Assembly: GCA_963920665.1 (NCBI GenBank)
Contig: OY987271.1
Location: 4,404,501 to 4,468,500, forward strand
DNA from: Straminergon stramineum
Taxonomy: Eukaryota > Streptophyta > Bryopsida > Hypnales > Calliergonaceae
Reading direction: 5' to 3'
DNA length: 64,000 nt
The translations under genes and the position numbers were made by a program. Within the stretch, counting starts at the first letter, position 1. Each line of letters starts with the position of its first letter. The notes under the pieces were generated by a model. The model did not search any database, was not told the origin of the DNA, and saw nothing but the letters and a program-made list of their open reading frames with translations. Positions 49,152 through 61,620 of this stretch are shown piece after piece.

Positions 49152-50127
49152 CCCCTAAAAGCCCCAAGGTTTTTGCAGGTCTAAAGACATCATTGCTTTT
49201 GAAGTGTTATAGATCAAAATGCCACTTAGGTATAGAAATTTCAACCATACAATCTTGTAGTGTACATGTTGTATATGACATGAATCAAATTTGGAGTCAC
49301 TTGGCCAAGTAGATTGCAAGATTATAATGTTTTAGTGCTGAAAAAGGATGTTGAAATTTTCCTAGTAACACATTTAGAGGTGAAATTCGATTTCTAAACC
49401 TACTCAAATGAAATTTTTTTTTAATTATAAAGTGATTTAAAACCATTGTACAAACACATTAGTGAAAAAAAATATCATTCAATTGACTCATTGTGTCTGC
49501 ATAATGGCTTTGAAATGTCAAAAAATAGCAAGAAAAGTTGCAAAAATCACATCAAAACCTAAACCTCCTTCTACTAAAATGCTTCTCAGATCCTCATAAC
49601 TTCTTGGATTGAAATGAAATTTTAGACACACAAACTAGACTAGTATGCGCAACTTGACAATTTTTTATTATTGAAAACAGATATTGTATGAAGAAGAAAC
49701 AAGCTACCGAAGCTCATTGTAATCCAAAAATGTTGAGATTTTGAACTTCGAATTGCTCCCAAACATTCCAAACATCTTGGATTGACATGAAAATTCTACT
49801 ACAATAACTAGACTTCAAGGGGAACAAAACTCAACAAATTTCATTGAAAACAAACATTAGATGAAGGAGATACAAGCCCCTGAAGTTGCAGCCATCAAAT
49901 GCAGTTTGGTGAACTCATATAGAACCTGTGAACTTCGATTGGCTTCCAAAAGATCATTTCATCTTGGATTGATCTAAAACTTTGACCACACAAACTAGAA
50001 AAGCGAGAAAAAAATTTCCAAGAAGTTTTTTTGAATTTGGACATCGGATGCAAAAGTTACAATACTTTGAATTGGACTTGAAACTATGTGAGGACACTTT
50101 AATTTGGTCCCTTGGGGCATCTAGGGG
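49152..50127. mobile_element. TTAA-flanked element C, 976 bp
   Basis: The terminal inverted repeats are CCCCTAAAAGCCCCAAGG on the left and CCCCTAGATGCCCCAAGG (reversed) on the right, 18 bp with two mismatches. TTAA flanks both sides (49148-49151 and 50128-50131). The interior differs from A and B, so this is a second subfamily sharing end sequence and target. It holds only short frames. Confidence 0.88.
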
Positions 50128-50131
50128 TTAA

Positions 50132-53099
50132 ACACTCAAAGCCAAGTGTTCATTCCCAAATTTTAGAAAAAAAGGGGGGGGGGCACTTATTCAGTGATTC
50201 ACCAAGACTTTGAAGATGGCATGCCAATGCTTTGTTATACAACAAATTTTGCTTCAAAATAATAATCATTTTATCAAAGAACTTACTAGAACAAGCTTCA
50301 GTTAGCAATGAAACCTTGACCAAATCAGGTCTATGATTTTTTCCAAAAATATTTTGAAAATTAACCTAATTAACCTTGAGATATTTTATGAATAACCCTA
50401 AGATAATTTCGAAATAATTCTTATCTAATCATAGATGGGTTTTTTTAAAGCAAGGTTTGAGATCTTGATCAAATCCCATCTTCCATTTTTCTAAAGATAT
50501 TTTGAAAATTAACTTTTCAATTACCACTAATTACTCTAAAAAGTCAAACCTATTGCTGGATCCTCTTTATCTTTTAGGAAACAACTCCAAATTGAAAACC
50601 GATTGCGCCATTGTATTCTAAAGACCCAAATAAACCTATGAAGCCCCTTACCCCCTATTACTAAACCATTATGGCTCATAAAAACCACTAATAGTAATTC
50701 CAAAGAAAAGTCAAAAACTCCAATTATTGGAATTTGTATTTCCAAAGAAATGGACTAGCTAAGGTTGTTTGGAGGGTTTGTGGGAGTAAGAAAAAAACCC
50801 TCATTTGTAATATTTGAACACCATAAGCTCCTCATATGCTGGTCAAACCACTTCCAACTTGTAAATTCTTTGTAATTTTGATGTCATTGTTGATTTTGAT
50901 ACTTGCCAATGTCGAAATAACTTCAAACTTGATAGGGCACTTTATTAACACACACACCTATCATAGTTTTTAGTAGAATTTTACAGCAACATAGGTAATT
51001 TCTAGGAATTTATGACCATGTTTAAAGGCAGTTCATTTCCCATGGAGTCATTGTGAAAATTTTAGAAAAATCCAAAACTTTTTGGATAGCTTCCATGAAA
51101 CTCCCAAAACGAAAGTGCAACATTACATTTTACTTTGCACCATTCATTGGGATTTGGGAAGCTAAAATTAGCAACTCCCTTTTAATTTCCACTTGAGGAG
51201 GAAATCATTCTTGTATCGGAAAATCTTGAAACAATCAGCTCCAATGTCTGCTCATGGCATGCTTTTAAACCAAAAACACCATTCTTCGTGCTCCGATCAC
51301 TCTCCTTGAACCTTATTTGCATTTGGATTCAATATTCTATAAGTTATATATAAATAACAAATTACCAATTCAAATTCTTGACGAAATGGATGATGACCTT
51401 TAACTAGACTCTCTAGACCTAAAATAGACTAAGTTGAGTTGTGACATACACTTTGCATGATTACTTTAGTATGGACAAGACACTAGAATTGGCTAACAAA
51501 CTAACTCTTACTTCTTTCAAAATCAATTAAATAATCTCTCAGATTCTTAACTAGGCACTAGAATTAGGGGAATGGAGTATTTTAGATACTTTGTATTTCT
51601 AGGAAGATACCTCACCATATTGGTAGGGACTTCTACCAAATACCACTCAAGCACTCTTTTTATGTCTTTTTTCACTTATATATGCTCAAAACCTAACACA
51701 ACCCCTCCCCAAAATAAAACCTTGAGTTCCAAGTGCCAACTTGAGGGCTCACAATTGGTGGACGACGGTGTAGGTCATGGATGGAAAACGCACTAGTGCA
51801 TTGGTGAACAGCGGACACACGTCTCAAAACTTCAAAAATTGAAGTCAAAAATAACAAAAGAAATTAACTAGTAATGCATAGTGAACGTCCACCCAAATGT
51901 CTGCCCATCCATATGTTTGACAAGTAGATGGAAGGGTGGCCATGCGGATAGCTAGGCATTTGTCTACTATACCCTAGCAATCAACCTCTTTTTCCATACC
52001 TGATTGGAGATTTTGGAATTTTGGGGAGTGTACTATACCGTTGGAAAGTTCCTAAAGATACCTTTCCAATAGTATATAACAAACTCCAAAATTCCAAAAA
52101 ATGAATTTGGAAATGATCAAAAAAATTAACTGCTAGTATATAGTGAGTGTGTGTTCAAGTGTCCACTCGTTTGCCTTCTGGATTGTACGTCTACTTGTTC
52201 GCGTAATTATTCGCCCATCCACCAAGTCTTCCATTTGTCCTAGGTGATTGCAATATTTACTTTCCAAAGTATTGAGGGCTTTTGGAAAAGAGCCTCAAAT
52301 ACACTAAATCTCAAAGACAAATTCACATTAGAAAATCACTTAGAAAAATTGTGGTGTAGAATTTGTGGTGCCATAAATTGGTTGGGCTTGGATACACTAG
52401 TGTATGGAGTCATGTAGTCGTGGATAGATTGGCAAAGTTGTGGATAGATTGGTAAAGTCGTGGACAATGTTGTGGCGTATTTCTACCTATCTAGAAAAGC
52501 ATGGGGCTTCTGGCTATAATAGATGTTTGTGAAAAAGGAAATAAAAATAATGAACAAAGAAACCCTATCTTCCTACTAACAACTTAAATAGTCACCAATC
52601 TTCAATTTTCACCCAACAAGCCTAACTACCTTACTATTTGGAATCAAAATAGAAATAGAAAGATGTCTATCTCTTAGCTAATATACGGCCCTCATTACAA
52701 CAATAGGCAAGCGATTTTTTTTCCGTGAAAGCATACATAGACTAGCAGACAAAGTGACAAATGGGCAGATGGACTAGTAGATACACAAGCATAGTTGCGG
52801 ATGGGATGGTGGATGGCTTAGTAGACGGACTAGCTGAATCGTAGACGTATTGGTAGAGTGGCGGACAGACTTACTAAGTCACAAATGGGCTGTCGGAATG
52901 GCGGATGGACAATGCTGTGGATTAGCCTCATCAATAAGGATGGCCGCTAGTATCGTGGATGGGTAAAGAAAATTACCCTATGATAAAACAATATAAAATT
53001 GAATGTCAAAAGACGTCCCAAGGGGTAGCGTCCACAGACATTAGACATCCGAATGTGCATCATTACATCTAGACATCATGTCAACCTTGCTTAGGAAGT
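50132..53099. other. Intergenic sequence with cryptic repeats
   Basis: No gene is supported. Bases 52417-52475 hold three copies of 'gtcgtggatagattggyaaa'-like units. Bases 52740-52930 hold many loose variants of 'gcggatggactagtagac'. Bases 52270-52370 match 5685-5790. A G run lies at 50172-50181. Confidence 0.45.
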
Positions 53100-56000
53100 T
53101 GTGAGCCCCCAATTCGTCACCAAGGGCTCACTCTTTCTTTTTTCGTATTCTGTCATTTTAATTGCACTTTATTATACAAAAAAACCCTAAAAAGAGTGTA
53201 GAACCAAAATAAAAATGTCACATTCCAATATAGTATTTGGTCTAGTTTGAATATGTTGTAGCTAGAATGGCCCAACCACGAGTTGTAAATAGGTTATAAC
53301 CCAACTAATCATGGCAAATAGGTCAATTATGAGTGATAGGCGTATTAGGCTCAGAACCCCACATGGGACAGACATTTCTAGGCTAGATTTGGTTGAGGGA
53401 ACCTTGATGAGGCATAGGAGTCAGTTCACGAAGATAGGTTCTAGTTTCCCCATTCCACCGATGAAATAGCAAAACCCCAACTTGTTGACTTGCAGATGTG
53501 GAAAATACCAAGGCAAGACCATGGAGGAATCTAAGGTCCAAGAAGGGTGGTTTAGGGTTAAACCCATGCCTGGAAACCAACGGCGAAGTTAGTTTGCCAA
53601 GATCCCCCCTTGGGGTGGAAGATTCCTCGGCCACCGATAATTAAACGAGGGGGTGGAAATTGTCCCCCTTGGGCCGATGTATAGAGTAACAATATGAGCC
53701 TACACATGTGTCGTGGGATCCCATGGGAGGTTCTATGAAAAGTTTTGTAATTTTCTGATAGTCAGAAGATGTCTTTCCAGACAGTCAACTACCCAAACCT
53801 ATGATGGGAAATTCCTGGAAATTCCTCATGTGGCGGTAAAATCCCACTAAAAATTATCGTAGCTTATTTTATTTTAATAATCTTTCCTGACAAGTTTCAC
53901 GACATTCTGATAGTCAGAAGTACCCGAACCTTCAACATTCCCCAACAATTAATGGGCAATAAAGTCCATGGCGGGTTTGCCCAGCAAAGTGGGAGTATAC
54001 GAAAGCAGAATGGAGCGCAAGATAGGTCTTTTCTCACTCCCCCGTATCTACTTAGGAGCCTAGGCTAGTTACTTTGGCTAGAAAAGTCCAGCCCCCCAAA
54101 TTGGGATTTTCCTTGGGTTTTGGCGTTAAGTTAGCGCTAGGTTTCGTTGTGATTTTGAAGATAGAAATAGGAGAAGGGAATTTCCTTAAACTAGAAAAAT
54201 GGCCTTCTGAAGTCAATGGTACAATCCGTTTGTGATTCGGAGTTAATCTCCAAAATTTAGCTTAGTGGGCTAGCATAGGATGAAAACCTTGAGTTTTGGA
54301 TGAAAATCCAAGAAGATAAGGTTAACTTAGATGAACAAGGAGAAGTGGGTGTTCGGGAAAGAGTATAAAAGGGCACCCCTTTTCTTCTCTCACCAACCCC
54401 TTTTTTTTGTCTAATTGGGTCCGTTGGGTCCAATTTATGTTGAAATTGTGGCATTTTTAGCCACAAACCTTGCAACAGTGTTTTTTGGGCACTTTTGGCC
54501 ATTGTTGTTGTTTTTGGAGCTTGCAAGGTCTTCTGTGGGTCCCTTGCCTTGTCTTTTGATTGAGCGTGGTACTAACCCTTCCAAGCTTGAGCTTGGGAAT
54601 TTGTCTACTTTACCTTGTTACTAGAGCTTGTGTGCGTTTACTTTGGTGGGTCCCTTTCGGCCACCCTCTTTGTCTTGTCATTGTACTAACCCTAGAGCAA
54701 CCCCCCATATGATTGGTGATGCCACTTTGGGGGGCCTTTAGTGCGAGTCGTTGATGTTACTAACTCGTGTCACTAGCCTTTCAGTGTCCAAGGCCATTTT
54801 TTTGTCTTTTGTCCTTGCCTCTAACTGGTGACGTGTTGTTCCTTGTTGAGAGAAATGAGGATGTGAGGGTAATGGGTCCCGCCTATACGGCAAAGCTTTG
54901 ATCCCCTTAGGGGTGAAAAGTCTTAGTGGTGAGTTAAAAAGAGAAACGACAACGAAGCTTTGAACCCCCTTGGAGATAAAAAAACCCTTAGTGGTGCGTT
55001 AAAACCACCCCATGGGAGAACCGTGAGGCCTCGTGGTCCCTTTCCCCACAAGGTTTAGTTTCCAAAACATCTTGGGAACAAACCAAGGTTTAGGCCCCAA
55101 AAACTAGAACTTAGAGGTCAAGATGAACATGTAGGATAATTAGGGGAGAGTAGAAGAGAGGGTCTTGCCCCTACGAACTTAAGTCACCACCTACGAGCCC
55201 TAGGCATGAGTTTCCCGCGTCCTTGGGAGTAAGCACCAAAAATTAGAGAAGGTAGGATGGACTCAACACCCCCAGTACCCTCAAACCCCCAGCACCTAGA
55301 GTCCCAACACCCTGATATCCAAAGGGGGGCTCGGCCAGGTATTGTGCCGCAAGGGCTTGGGTTGAGTATAGTGCCGGCAGAGGGAAGGGCCGGGTACTGC
55401 GCTAGGGGAGAAGGGCCAATATTGCGCGGGGAAGGAAAATTAAAGATTGTTGAACAAGGGTTGCGAGGTGAAGAGGGGGCCTGGGGTTAAGAGAAGGGTT
55501 GGACATGGTGGTCCAACAGTCGTAGCAAAGGAAGGGGGCAAAAAAAAATAAGGTAAAGTCCAAGGAAGAAGTGAAGATTTCAACCAAAGGTCCCCGTGGC
55601 GCTAACACAACCTTTGGGGTGGGGAAACCAACTCCCTGTCTCCCGTAAACCTCACCAAAGTAGCCAAAGTAAGCAAGAAAAGGAGTGAAGATGGCGGAAG
55701 GCTAGAAGAATGGAAGAGAGTGACAAGGGAAGGACCATTTGAAGGTTAGGAGGTGAAGGAGATAGGATAGGAGGGGAGATCCTTGAAGCTCACTTAAGCC
55801 GTTAGATTGGAATTAGGTGATCACCATGAGATTAAGTGTGGGACATAAGTATAGGACGTAAGAGGTAGCTCAACTTTAGAGTAAGGCATGACACGTACTT
55901 AAGATTAGCCTAGTAAGAAGATCAAGGGTTAGTTGGGCCACCTTAGAGTGTGGGAGGAAGGAAAAGAAGGGGGGAAGAAAGAAATGGGATAGGAATTGAC

Positions 56001-56988
56001 GATTAAACCCTTGTACCAATTTGTTTTATGATTAGAATGGTGGTTCGTTGTCTCACAGTGCGGGGGTTCATAGTGGAGGTGGTAGAGCTTCCGGGTGGTG
56101 CGATCAACAACTCAAGTTCCGAGGTATGAGCGAAGACCTCTCCAACCTTCCCCTAGGACTTTGACTAAACTTTAGTAGCTTGGGCCGAGGCCTACCCCCA
56201 AGACAGACCCTTAGGACCGTAGGTCAGGTCATTTCCAGGGCCATAAGCTTAGAGAAGAAAGTCGTGGCTTTCCGAAACCCTAAAGCACGCCCAAATCAGG
56301 CGAAAATTGAGAAAGTTATGGCCAAACAAAGTTTAGGATCAAATTGGATGAAGAATAGCTATACTCCGGGTTGGACAGGGAATCAAACACATTAGAAGAA
56401 GGCTCCCACCTAGGGTTCAGGGTCGAAGAGAAAAGTCAATTCCGAGTAGTAGGTTAGGAGAAATTAGCGGATGAAGTTTGGGTAAGGCTTGGATGAAAAT
56501 TCAGTAGAAATCCCCTAACAGGGTTCAATTACATATCTGGGTAGGGGAAATCCTTTTGAACCATCCCCCCAAAACTAGTATCTTTCTGAATTGGGGAGCT
56601 AGGTGTAATTGATGGATGAAGTTTGAGGAACCGAGTAGTAGTCAAACTTCATCCAACCATAACTTTGGCTAGGAAGGTCGGATAAGATCGAGTCTTGTAT
56701 TTTTAGAAATGGCACGAGATGAACTAGAGGTTTCTTTGAATAGTTCTGCCCTAGGTTGGGTCCCACCCAAATCATCCAGCGGGCCCTCCATTCGGTTAGC
56801 CCAAGACATTGGAAGTAGTTTAAGCGAATCTTGCAATTGGGGGTCACTTAGGCACTTAATGAAAAGATCTATTGCTTGGAAGGCACAGTGGATCACGCTT
56901 AGACACCCAAAAGTAGGAGTCACTTAGTCGAAACCCCGAACCAAGTTGTGTTCGCAAATTACCAAGGGTGGGTAATTTGGCGCTCACA
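53100..56988 (+). mobile_element. Solo LTR, 3.9 kb, with 5-bp target duplication
   Basis: It starts TGTGAGCCCCCAATT and ends AATTTGGCGCTCACA, giving TG...CA ends and terminal inverted repeats of about 15 bp with mismatches. GAAGT flanks both sides (53095-53099 and 56989-56993), a perfect 5-bp target duplication. Fragments of the same sequence occur at 16300-17239, 41650-43680 and 45500-48139, so it is a dispersed family. No pol or gag gene is inside. The flanking duplication directly at both ends indicates a solo LTR left by recombination rather than one end of a full element. The sequence downstream of the LTR also differs between copies. Short frames inside are not genes. Confidence 0.88.
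54364..54371 (+). promoter_or_regulatory. Probable LTR promoter (TATA box)
   Basis: TATAAAAG lies 1.26 kb into the LTR, followed by a pyrimidine-rich stretch. This fits the end of U3, with transcription beginning about 30 bp on. If so, U3 is 1.3 kb and R-U5 is 2.6 kb. Confidence 0.5.
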
Positions 56989-56993
56989 GAAGT

Positions 56994-57559
56994 CACCTCC
57001 AAATTCCTATTATTCACCAAGGTGGCATGGACACACTTTGGAGTGAGGCGTGAGACATCTTAATCATTCCTTGATAACAATTGGGTAATGTTTTGCTCCA
57101 TGCTAAGGTGTGATGTTGAGTCTCCATTATTGAGTATCAAAGTGAGTCCTAAAGTGAGGTTACTTGGGCCTAGTGGATAGTTGGATACCAGTTATGGGTT
57201 GTCAAAGCCAATGGTGAGTAATTCCATCACCAAACACTTGGCCATCAATGGAAATTCCAACCCATGTTATCAAATGACATGCTTAGTGTCTCATCATAAT
57301 TAAGTGATGGAAGTCATGGAGAATGGAGCCCCTATGGTTAATATTGAAATCTAATGCTAAAAGTGCATAGCATGTGCAATGTTTGGAGATCATGACCCTT
57401 GATGTCACCAAAAGAGAAGTGCTCTAGAGGTACTTTGGGTGAGCTTGAAGAAGTAAGTGTCACTAAGGGACGCAACAAAGAAGTTCGCATTGATTGCATG
57501 GATATGCTCTCATTTTTTGCAAGCTTTATAAACATAGTGAAGAAGAGAGGGAGATGATT
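56994..57559. other. Sequence between solo LTR and gypsy remnant
   Basis: No coding signal is clear. A probable gag or protease region of the neighbouring gypsy element may lie here but is too decayed to read. Confidence 0.4.
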
Positions 57560-58099
57560 AAAGCAAGGAACCACAAAATTGTTAGATTTAGGGTTGATTA
57601 AGCAATCTACTGGAAGATATGCATTAGTGATAGTGATACTTTCTAAAGATGTGAATGAGAATTGGACTAAAAACACATGTGTGAGGATAATAGACCTATC
57701 AATAGACACACAAAGCTTGATAAGTATGCAATGTCAAGTTGTCAACTTCAAAAGAAATCTTTGACGATGTTGGGAACTCTAAAGTCTTCAACATATTAGA
57801 TATGAGGTTGGGCTACTACTAGTTGCTAATATAGAAGAGAAATTGACAGGAGACTACATGTTGGGAAATTGACAAGTTCAATAAGGATCAACTTTATTAG
57901 TGGAAGCTTCTTCCATTTGGTTTGAAGAATGGACTTGCGAAATTTTGTTGGGTAATGGATCGTATATCAAGGAAATCTTTTGTTAGATGCTATATTGATG
58001 ACATGATAATCTTCAATAACATTAGGAAGAAGCACAAAAAGAATTCACAAGCCATTTTAAAGTGGTTGGCTAAGTATGAGTGACGGTTGTCTATCTTAA

Positions 58100-58612
58100 C
58101 ATGACTTGGAGTTTTCATGTCATGATGTCATGTCACATCCATTATGACACATGATGGTACATTAAGATTTTGTCAAAATCTTAACAACCCTAACCCTAAG
58201 TTGTAGACATTTTAGGAGTTATTTTTCACTATTTTATGACAATCCTAGATGGAAAATCAAATGTATCACTACTTTTCAACAAGTTAGTCCAATTTATATC
58301 ATTCTCTTTAGATAGTTTTGTGATATTTCATCCAAATAGTTGGAATTTCCATTATGACAGACTTTAGGTTTGGATCATGTCATATGTTCATTAAAAGAAA
58401 TCGGTGGATTTTTTTCACACATTTCTTGTAATGTATACTTGTTTTTATATCATGGTTGATGTTACAATTAACATCTTGACATTACCTTTGATGTCATCAT
58501 TAATATAGAAATAGGTGGGCATGACAAAATATGCGTTAAAAAAATATGGGTTTCTTCTTGTGCTTATAACATCCTAACATCACAATGTGATGTAACCTAA
58601 ACAACCTTGGCA
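58100..58612. mobile_element. About 510-bp insertion within the RT domain
   Basis: Reverse transcriptase similarity stops at about 58095 and resumes at about 58612 with LKLH and then YLGHLIY. The intervening DNA is rich in 'gatgtcat' palindromes and a hairpin (AAGATTTTG/CAAAATCTT near 58170). CTTGG occurs at both edges and might be a target duplication, but the ends are not convincing. Confidence 0.45.
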
Positions 58613-58916
58613 TGGATTGAAGTTGCACCTAAGTAATGAAGTGCAAGTTTTACTATTCTAAAGTTGAATATCTTGGACACTTGATTTATCTAGGAGACCA
58701 CAACCAATATTGTATGATTGAAGGATGCTAACTAGCTTCTAGCTTCTCTTGAATTTGCAAACTATTTCTACAAGTATGTGGCATTGTTTAATTGTATAGC
58801 AAAGCCCTTGACTATGTTTATACAAAATGACCAATAGTAGATGTAGGTAAATGACCAAGAAGCAACATTTATGGATCTTTAGGTCAAATTGGCCTTGGCA
58901 CCTATTCTACAGCTAT

Positions 58917-59076
58917 ATGGTCAATTTCATTAAAATGGCGGTATGATGATGAAATGGCGCAACATTCCATTAAAATGGCACAGAATATGTTAGAAACTAC
59001 ACGGCATTCCGTTAAAATGGCGCAGAGTATGTCAAAAATGGCGCATGGCATATGCCATTTTAATGAAATTGCCCAT
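58917..59076. mobile_element. 160-bp MITE nested in the gypsy element
   Basis: The ends ATGGKCAATTTCATTAAAAT are inverted copies with one difference and continue TGGC. CTAT flanks both sides (58913-58916 and 59077-59080). Internal repeats of 'cattccrttaaaatggc' occur. It splits the gypsy sequence between LALAPILQLY and the RNase H start, so it arrived after the retrotransposon. A similar end, 'gccattttaatgaaat', is found at 131. Confidence 0.75.
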
Positions 59077-60051
59077 CTATCAATTCTAGATTGTTCATAC
59101 TAGTTGCATATTGATTGGAAAACTTTAGGCATTAGAGCTATTCACATTCAAATGGATGATGAGGGCAAAGAGTTTGTTGTGGCTTATATTAGCAAATCAA
59201 ACAACAATGTTGAGGCCCAATATAGCTCATATGATGCAAAGTGTTTGGCAACAATGGATTATGATTTAGCCCATCTATGTCCAAGTTGATAGACTTCAAT
59301 GGGATGTAGTGGTATGTTAGTGAGGATGAAGAGGAACATTAGATGAGATAGAGGTCCTCTAAAGGGCCGTTTCAAGGTTGCTTCCTTAATTGTGAACCAA
59401 TGCACAGTTGTTAGAATATCAAAGAATAAAAAATGAAGAATTTTTTTAATTGAATTTTTTTCATAATAATAATTTTATTTTAAAATATTCCATATATCAT
59501 TAAATTATATTATTTGACATGGCCGCCTTCTAACCATGTTAGATTGTTAATGTGGTGACGTTTCCATGTTCCCCGCTACCAAGGAATTTGTAGGCTTGTA
59601 GATGACCTCAATCTCATCTAATGGTGTTGGGGTGGTATGCCTCAAACTTTCTTAGTATTTTGGTGACCAATGGAGACATCACCAAGGAGTCAACTGCAAT
59701 TGTAGTTGATGAAGAAAAGAGTGAGGCGCTAGAGACATTTATAGGGATGGACTAGTCTTAGATTACTTGAAGAATAAGAAGTTGACAACCAATGCAAACC
59801 GCAAGGAGAAAGATTAGATTCTATAGAAAGCCAAGAGGTTTGAATGGGAGGCGACTCTCTTCTGGAAGAAGTTACTGAATGGGAGGAAACTCATGGTTCT
59901 ATTACCATAGGATTGAAAGAATTATGTACATGAAGAGTTGGGACGTTTTGGAGTTTAAAAGTCTCACAATCATTTATAAAACCAATATTGGTAAAAGGGA
60001 ATGCAAGTGGAGACACAACAAGTGGTGTCATGGAGTAGAATATCCAATTAA

Positions 60052-60306
60052 AAGGCCATATTCGTTATATTGAGACTTTTCGCAGATTTTGAGACAAAAT
60101 GCTAGTTGTTGGAAAATTCATTTAAAAAATTAGGAATTGAAACCAAAAATAAATAATGCTCAAATAGTGATCCAATAATGAAATTCTAAAAGTTGGTGTT
60201 GTTACCTATTTATAAAAAAATACCAATAAAGAAATAAAACAGTTTATCCTTGAGTTGAGAATAAGATTGAGACTGTGAAAGGTCTCAATATAAGGAATAT
60301 GGCCTT
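60052..60306. mobile_element. 255-bp foldback element with TTAA at both edges
   Basis: The ends AAGGCCATATTCSTTATATT (continuing GAGACYTTTCRCAG) are inverted copies of each other over about 34 bp. TTAA lies at 60048-60051 and 60307-60310. It interrupts the integrase region of the gypsy remnant. Whether TTAA is target duplication or part of the repeat cannot be told, since TTAA is palindromic. Confidence 0.7.
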
Positions 60307-61168
60307 TTAAGTTCACACCTTTCTTAATGCACCAATTGCATCCATTGCCAATTATGGGTTTGGAATATAGATGGAGTTTGGACTTTGCAAGACCAATACC
60401 AATTACAAAGCGACACATCAAGTATGTGCTTTTCATGATTGAACATTTTTCTAAGTGCATTGAGCTCAACGTATTGCTTGACATGTTCAATGAAGAAACT
60501 ACTTATGCATTTCTAAATTGAATCTTGAGTAGATGTGTCAAGTGATCAAGGCAAGGAATTTTTGAATGAGCTCCATGAATGATTTGTGAACAAGAAAATA
60601 TGGATCCATAACTACATATTAGGATCACCTTGAGGTTGATGATTTGGCCCAGCACATGGTGCAAACAATCAAAAGGGAAATTTGGAAGTGTGGTCTAGAA
60701 CAAGGACATAATAGAGATCGGGTACTTGCAATTACTTTGGTTAGCTATGGATTATCATTTCAACAAGCAGGTATTATTAGCTTATTTTTCTCCTCATTTT
60801 TTGGTTGTATGGGCAAGAACCTATGTTGCCAAATATTGTTAGGAAGGACTTGTAGACGTTGGTCAAGATGGATAATCTTGATTTATGGATTGAAGCATGT
60901 AAGACTCATGCAAATTTTTAGAGAATGATGGCTATAAGATTGGAGAATGTGGAAATTGCACAACATTGAGACACTTTGCAAAATGCCACCTTTTGAAGAG
61001 GAGGTTACCGATTCAAGTAAGAAAACTTTCTTGAAGTGACTTTGTTTATGTGTAGTAGACTAAGCCGACTACATTCGATTGCACTATATGCAAAATTATA
61101 TTAAAAGTGAAGAAGGTGCTCTCTATGAGTGTACTTCCATTAGAAGGCAAAAATGAACCAATTTGGGA

Positions 61169-61203
61169 GGATCATGCAAGAAATTGCACTTCTTGCATGA
61201 TCC
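61169..61203. repeat. Perfect 14-bp hairpin and 18-bp tandem repeat
   Basis: GGATCATGCAAGAA and its exact reverse complement flank a 7-base loop. Directly after it 'ccttccaaaattgatcca' occurs twice, at 61202-61219 and 61220-61237. It falls in the decayed 3' coding part of the gypsy element. Confidence 0.75.
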
Positions 61204-61620
61204 TTCCAAAATTGATCCACCTTCCAAAATTGATCCATCTTCCAGAGGTAAATCTTGGGGAAACACTACTATGATTTTGTGCAATGTGTGTTTGATGGTT
61301 TGGCACATGCGCTACTTAACGCCACCTTGAAGTCAAATTCCAATTGAGAAGTGGTTTAGCCCACAATGTAGGGTAAGATCTAGAGGCATTAAGCAAGCAC
61401 TGGAAGCTACTCTGACAATACTAAAAGGCTTGGAGTTCTAACAACAATTGTTGGTGTGCACCATCATGACAAAGGCTTCATTAATAGTGTAAGGTTGAGT
61501 AAAGGAGGCTATTGTAGCCTTTACTTTTCAAATATCTTTGCTTCCTTTAAGTTTTCTCTATTTCTTATTTTTGGTGGATGTGTACATATATGTGCATGGT
61601 ATATCTTTTGGTGCACATCA

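Larger units (their letters stand above)
57560..61420 (+). pseudogene. Ty3/gypsy pol remnant with PHD-like finger
   Basis: The order is reverse transcriptase, RNase H, integrase, C-terminal finger, with many stops and frameshifts. RT: STGRYALVIVILSKDVNENW (57600 on), LLPFGLKN near 57911 and the catalytic YIDD at 57991-58002, then YLGHLIY near 58670. RNase H: DWKTLGI, then DDEGKEFVVAYISKSNNN (59110-59215). Integrase: LGRFGV near 59937, then LHPLPIMGLEYRWSLDF and HIKYVLFMIEHFSKCIEL (60330-60470), then MVQTIKREIWKCGLEQGH near 60660. Near 61270-61370, C-x2-C, WH and IEKWFSPQC follow the PHD-finger pattern, known at the C-terminus of some gypsy polyproteins of seedless plants and algae. Three later insertions interrupt it. 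No LTRs of its own were found. It is non-functional. Confidence 0.85.

Noticed and set aside
53383..55608. Several short frames inside the solo LTR
   Set aside because: They share no domain, and equivalent frames are not kept in the other LTR fragments.
53100..61420. Solo LTR and gypsy remnant as one retrotransposon
   Set aside because: GAAGT directly flanks both LTR ends, the sequence after the LTR is unlike that after the copy at 17239, and no second LTR follows the pol remnant.
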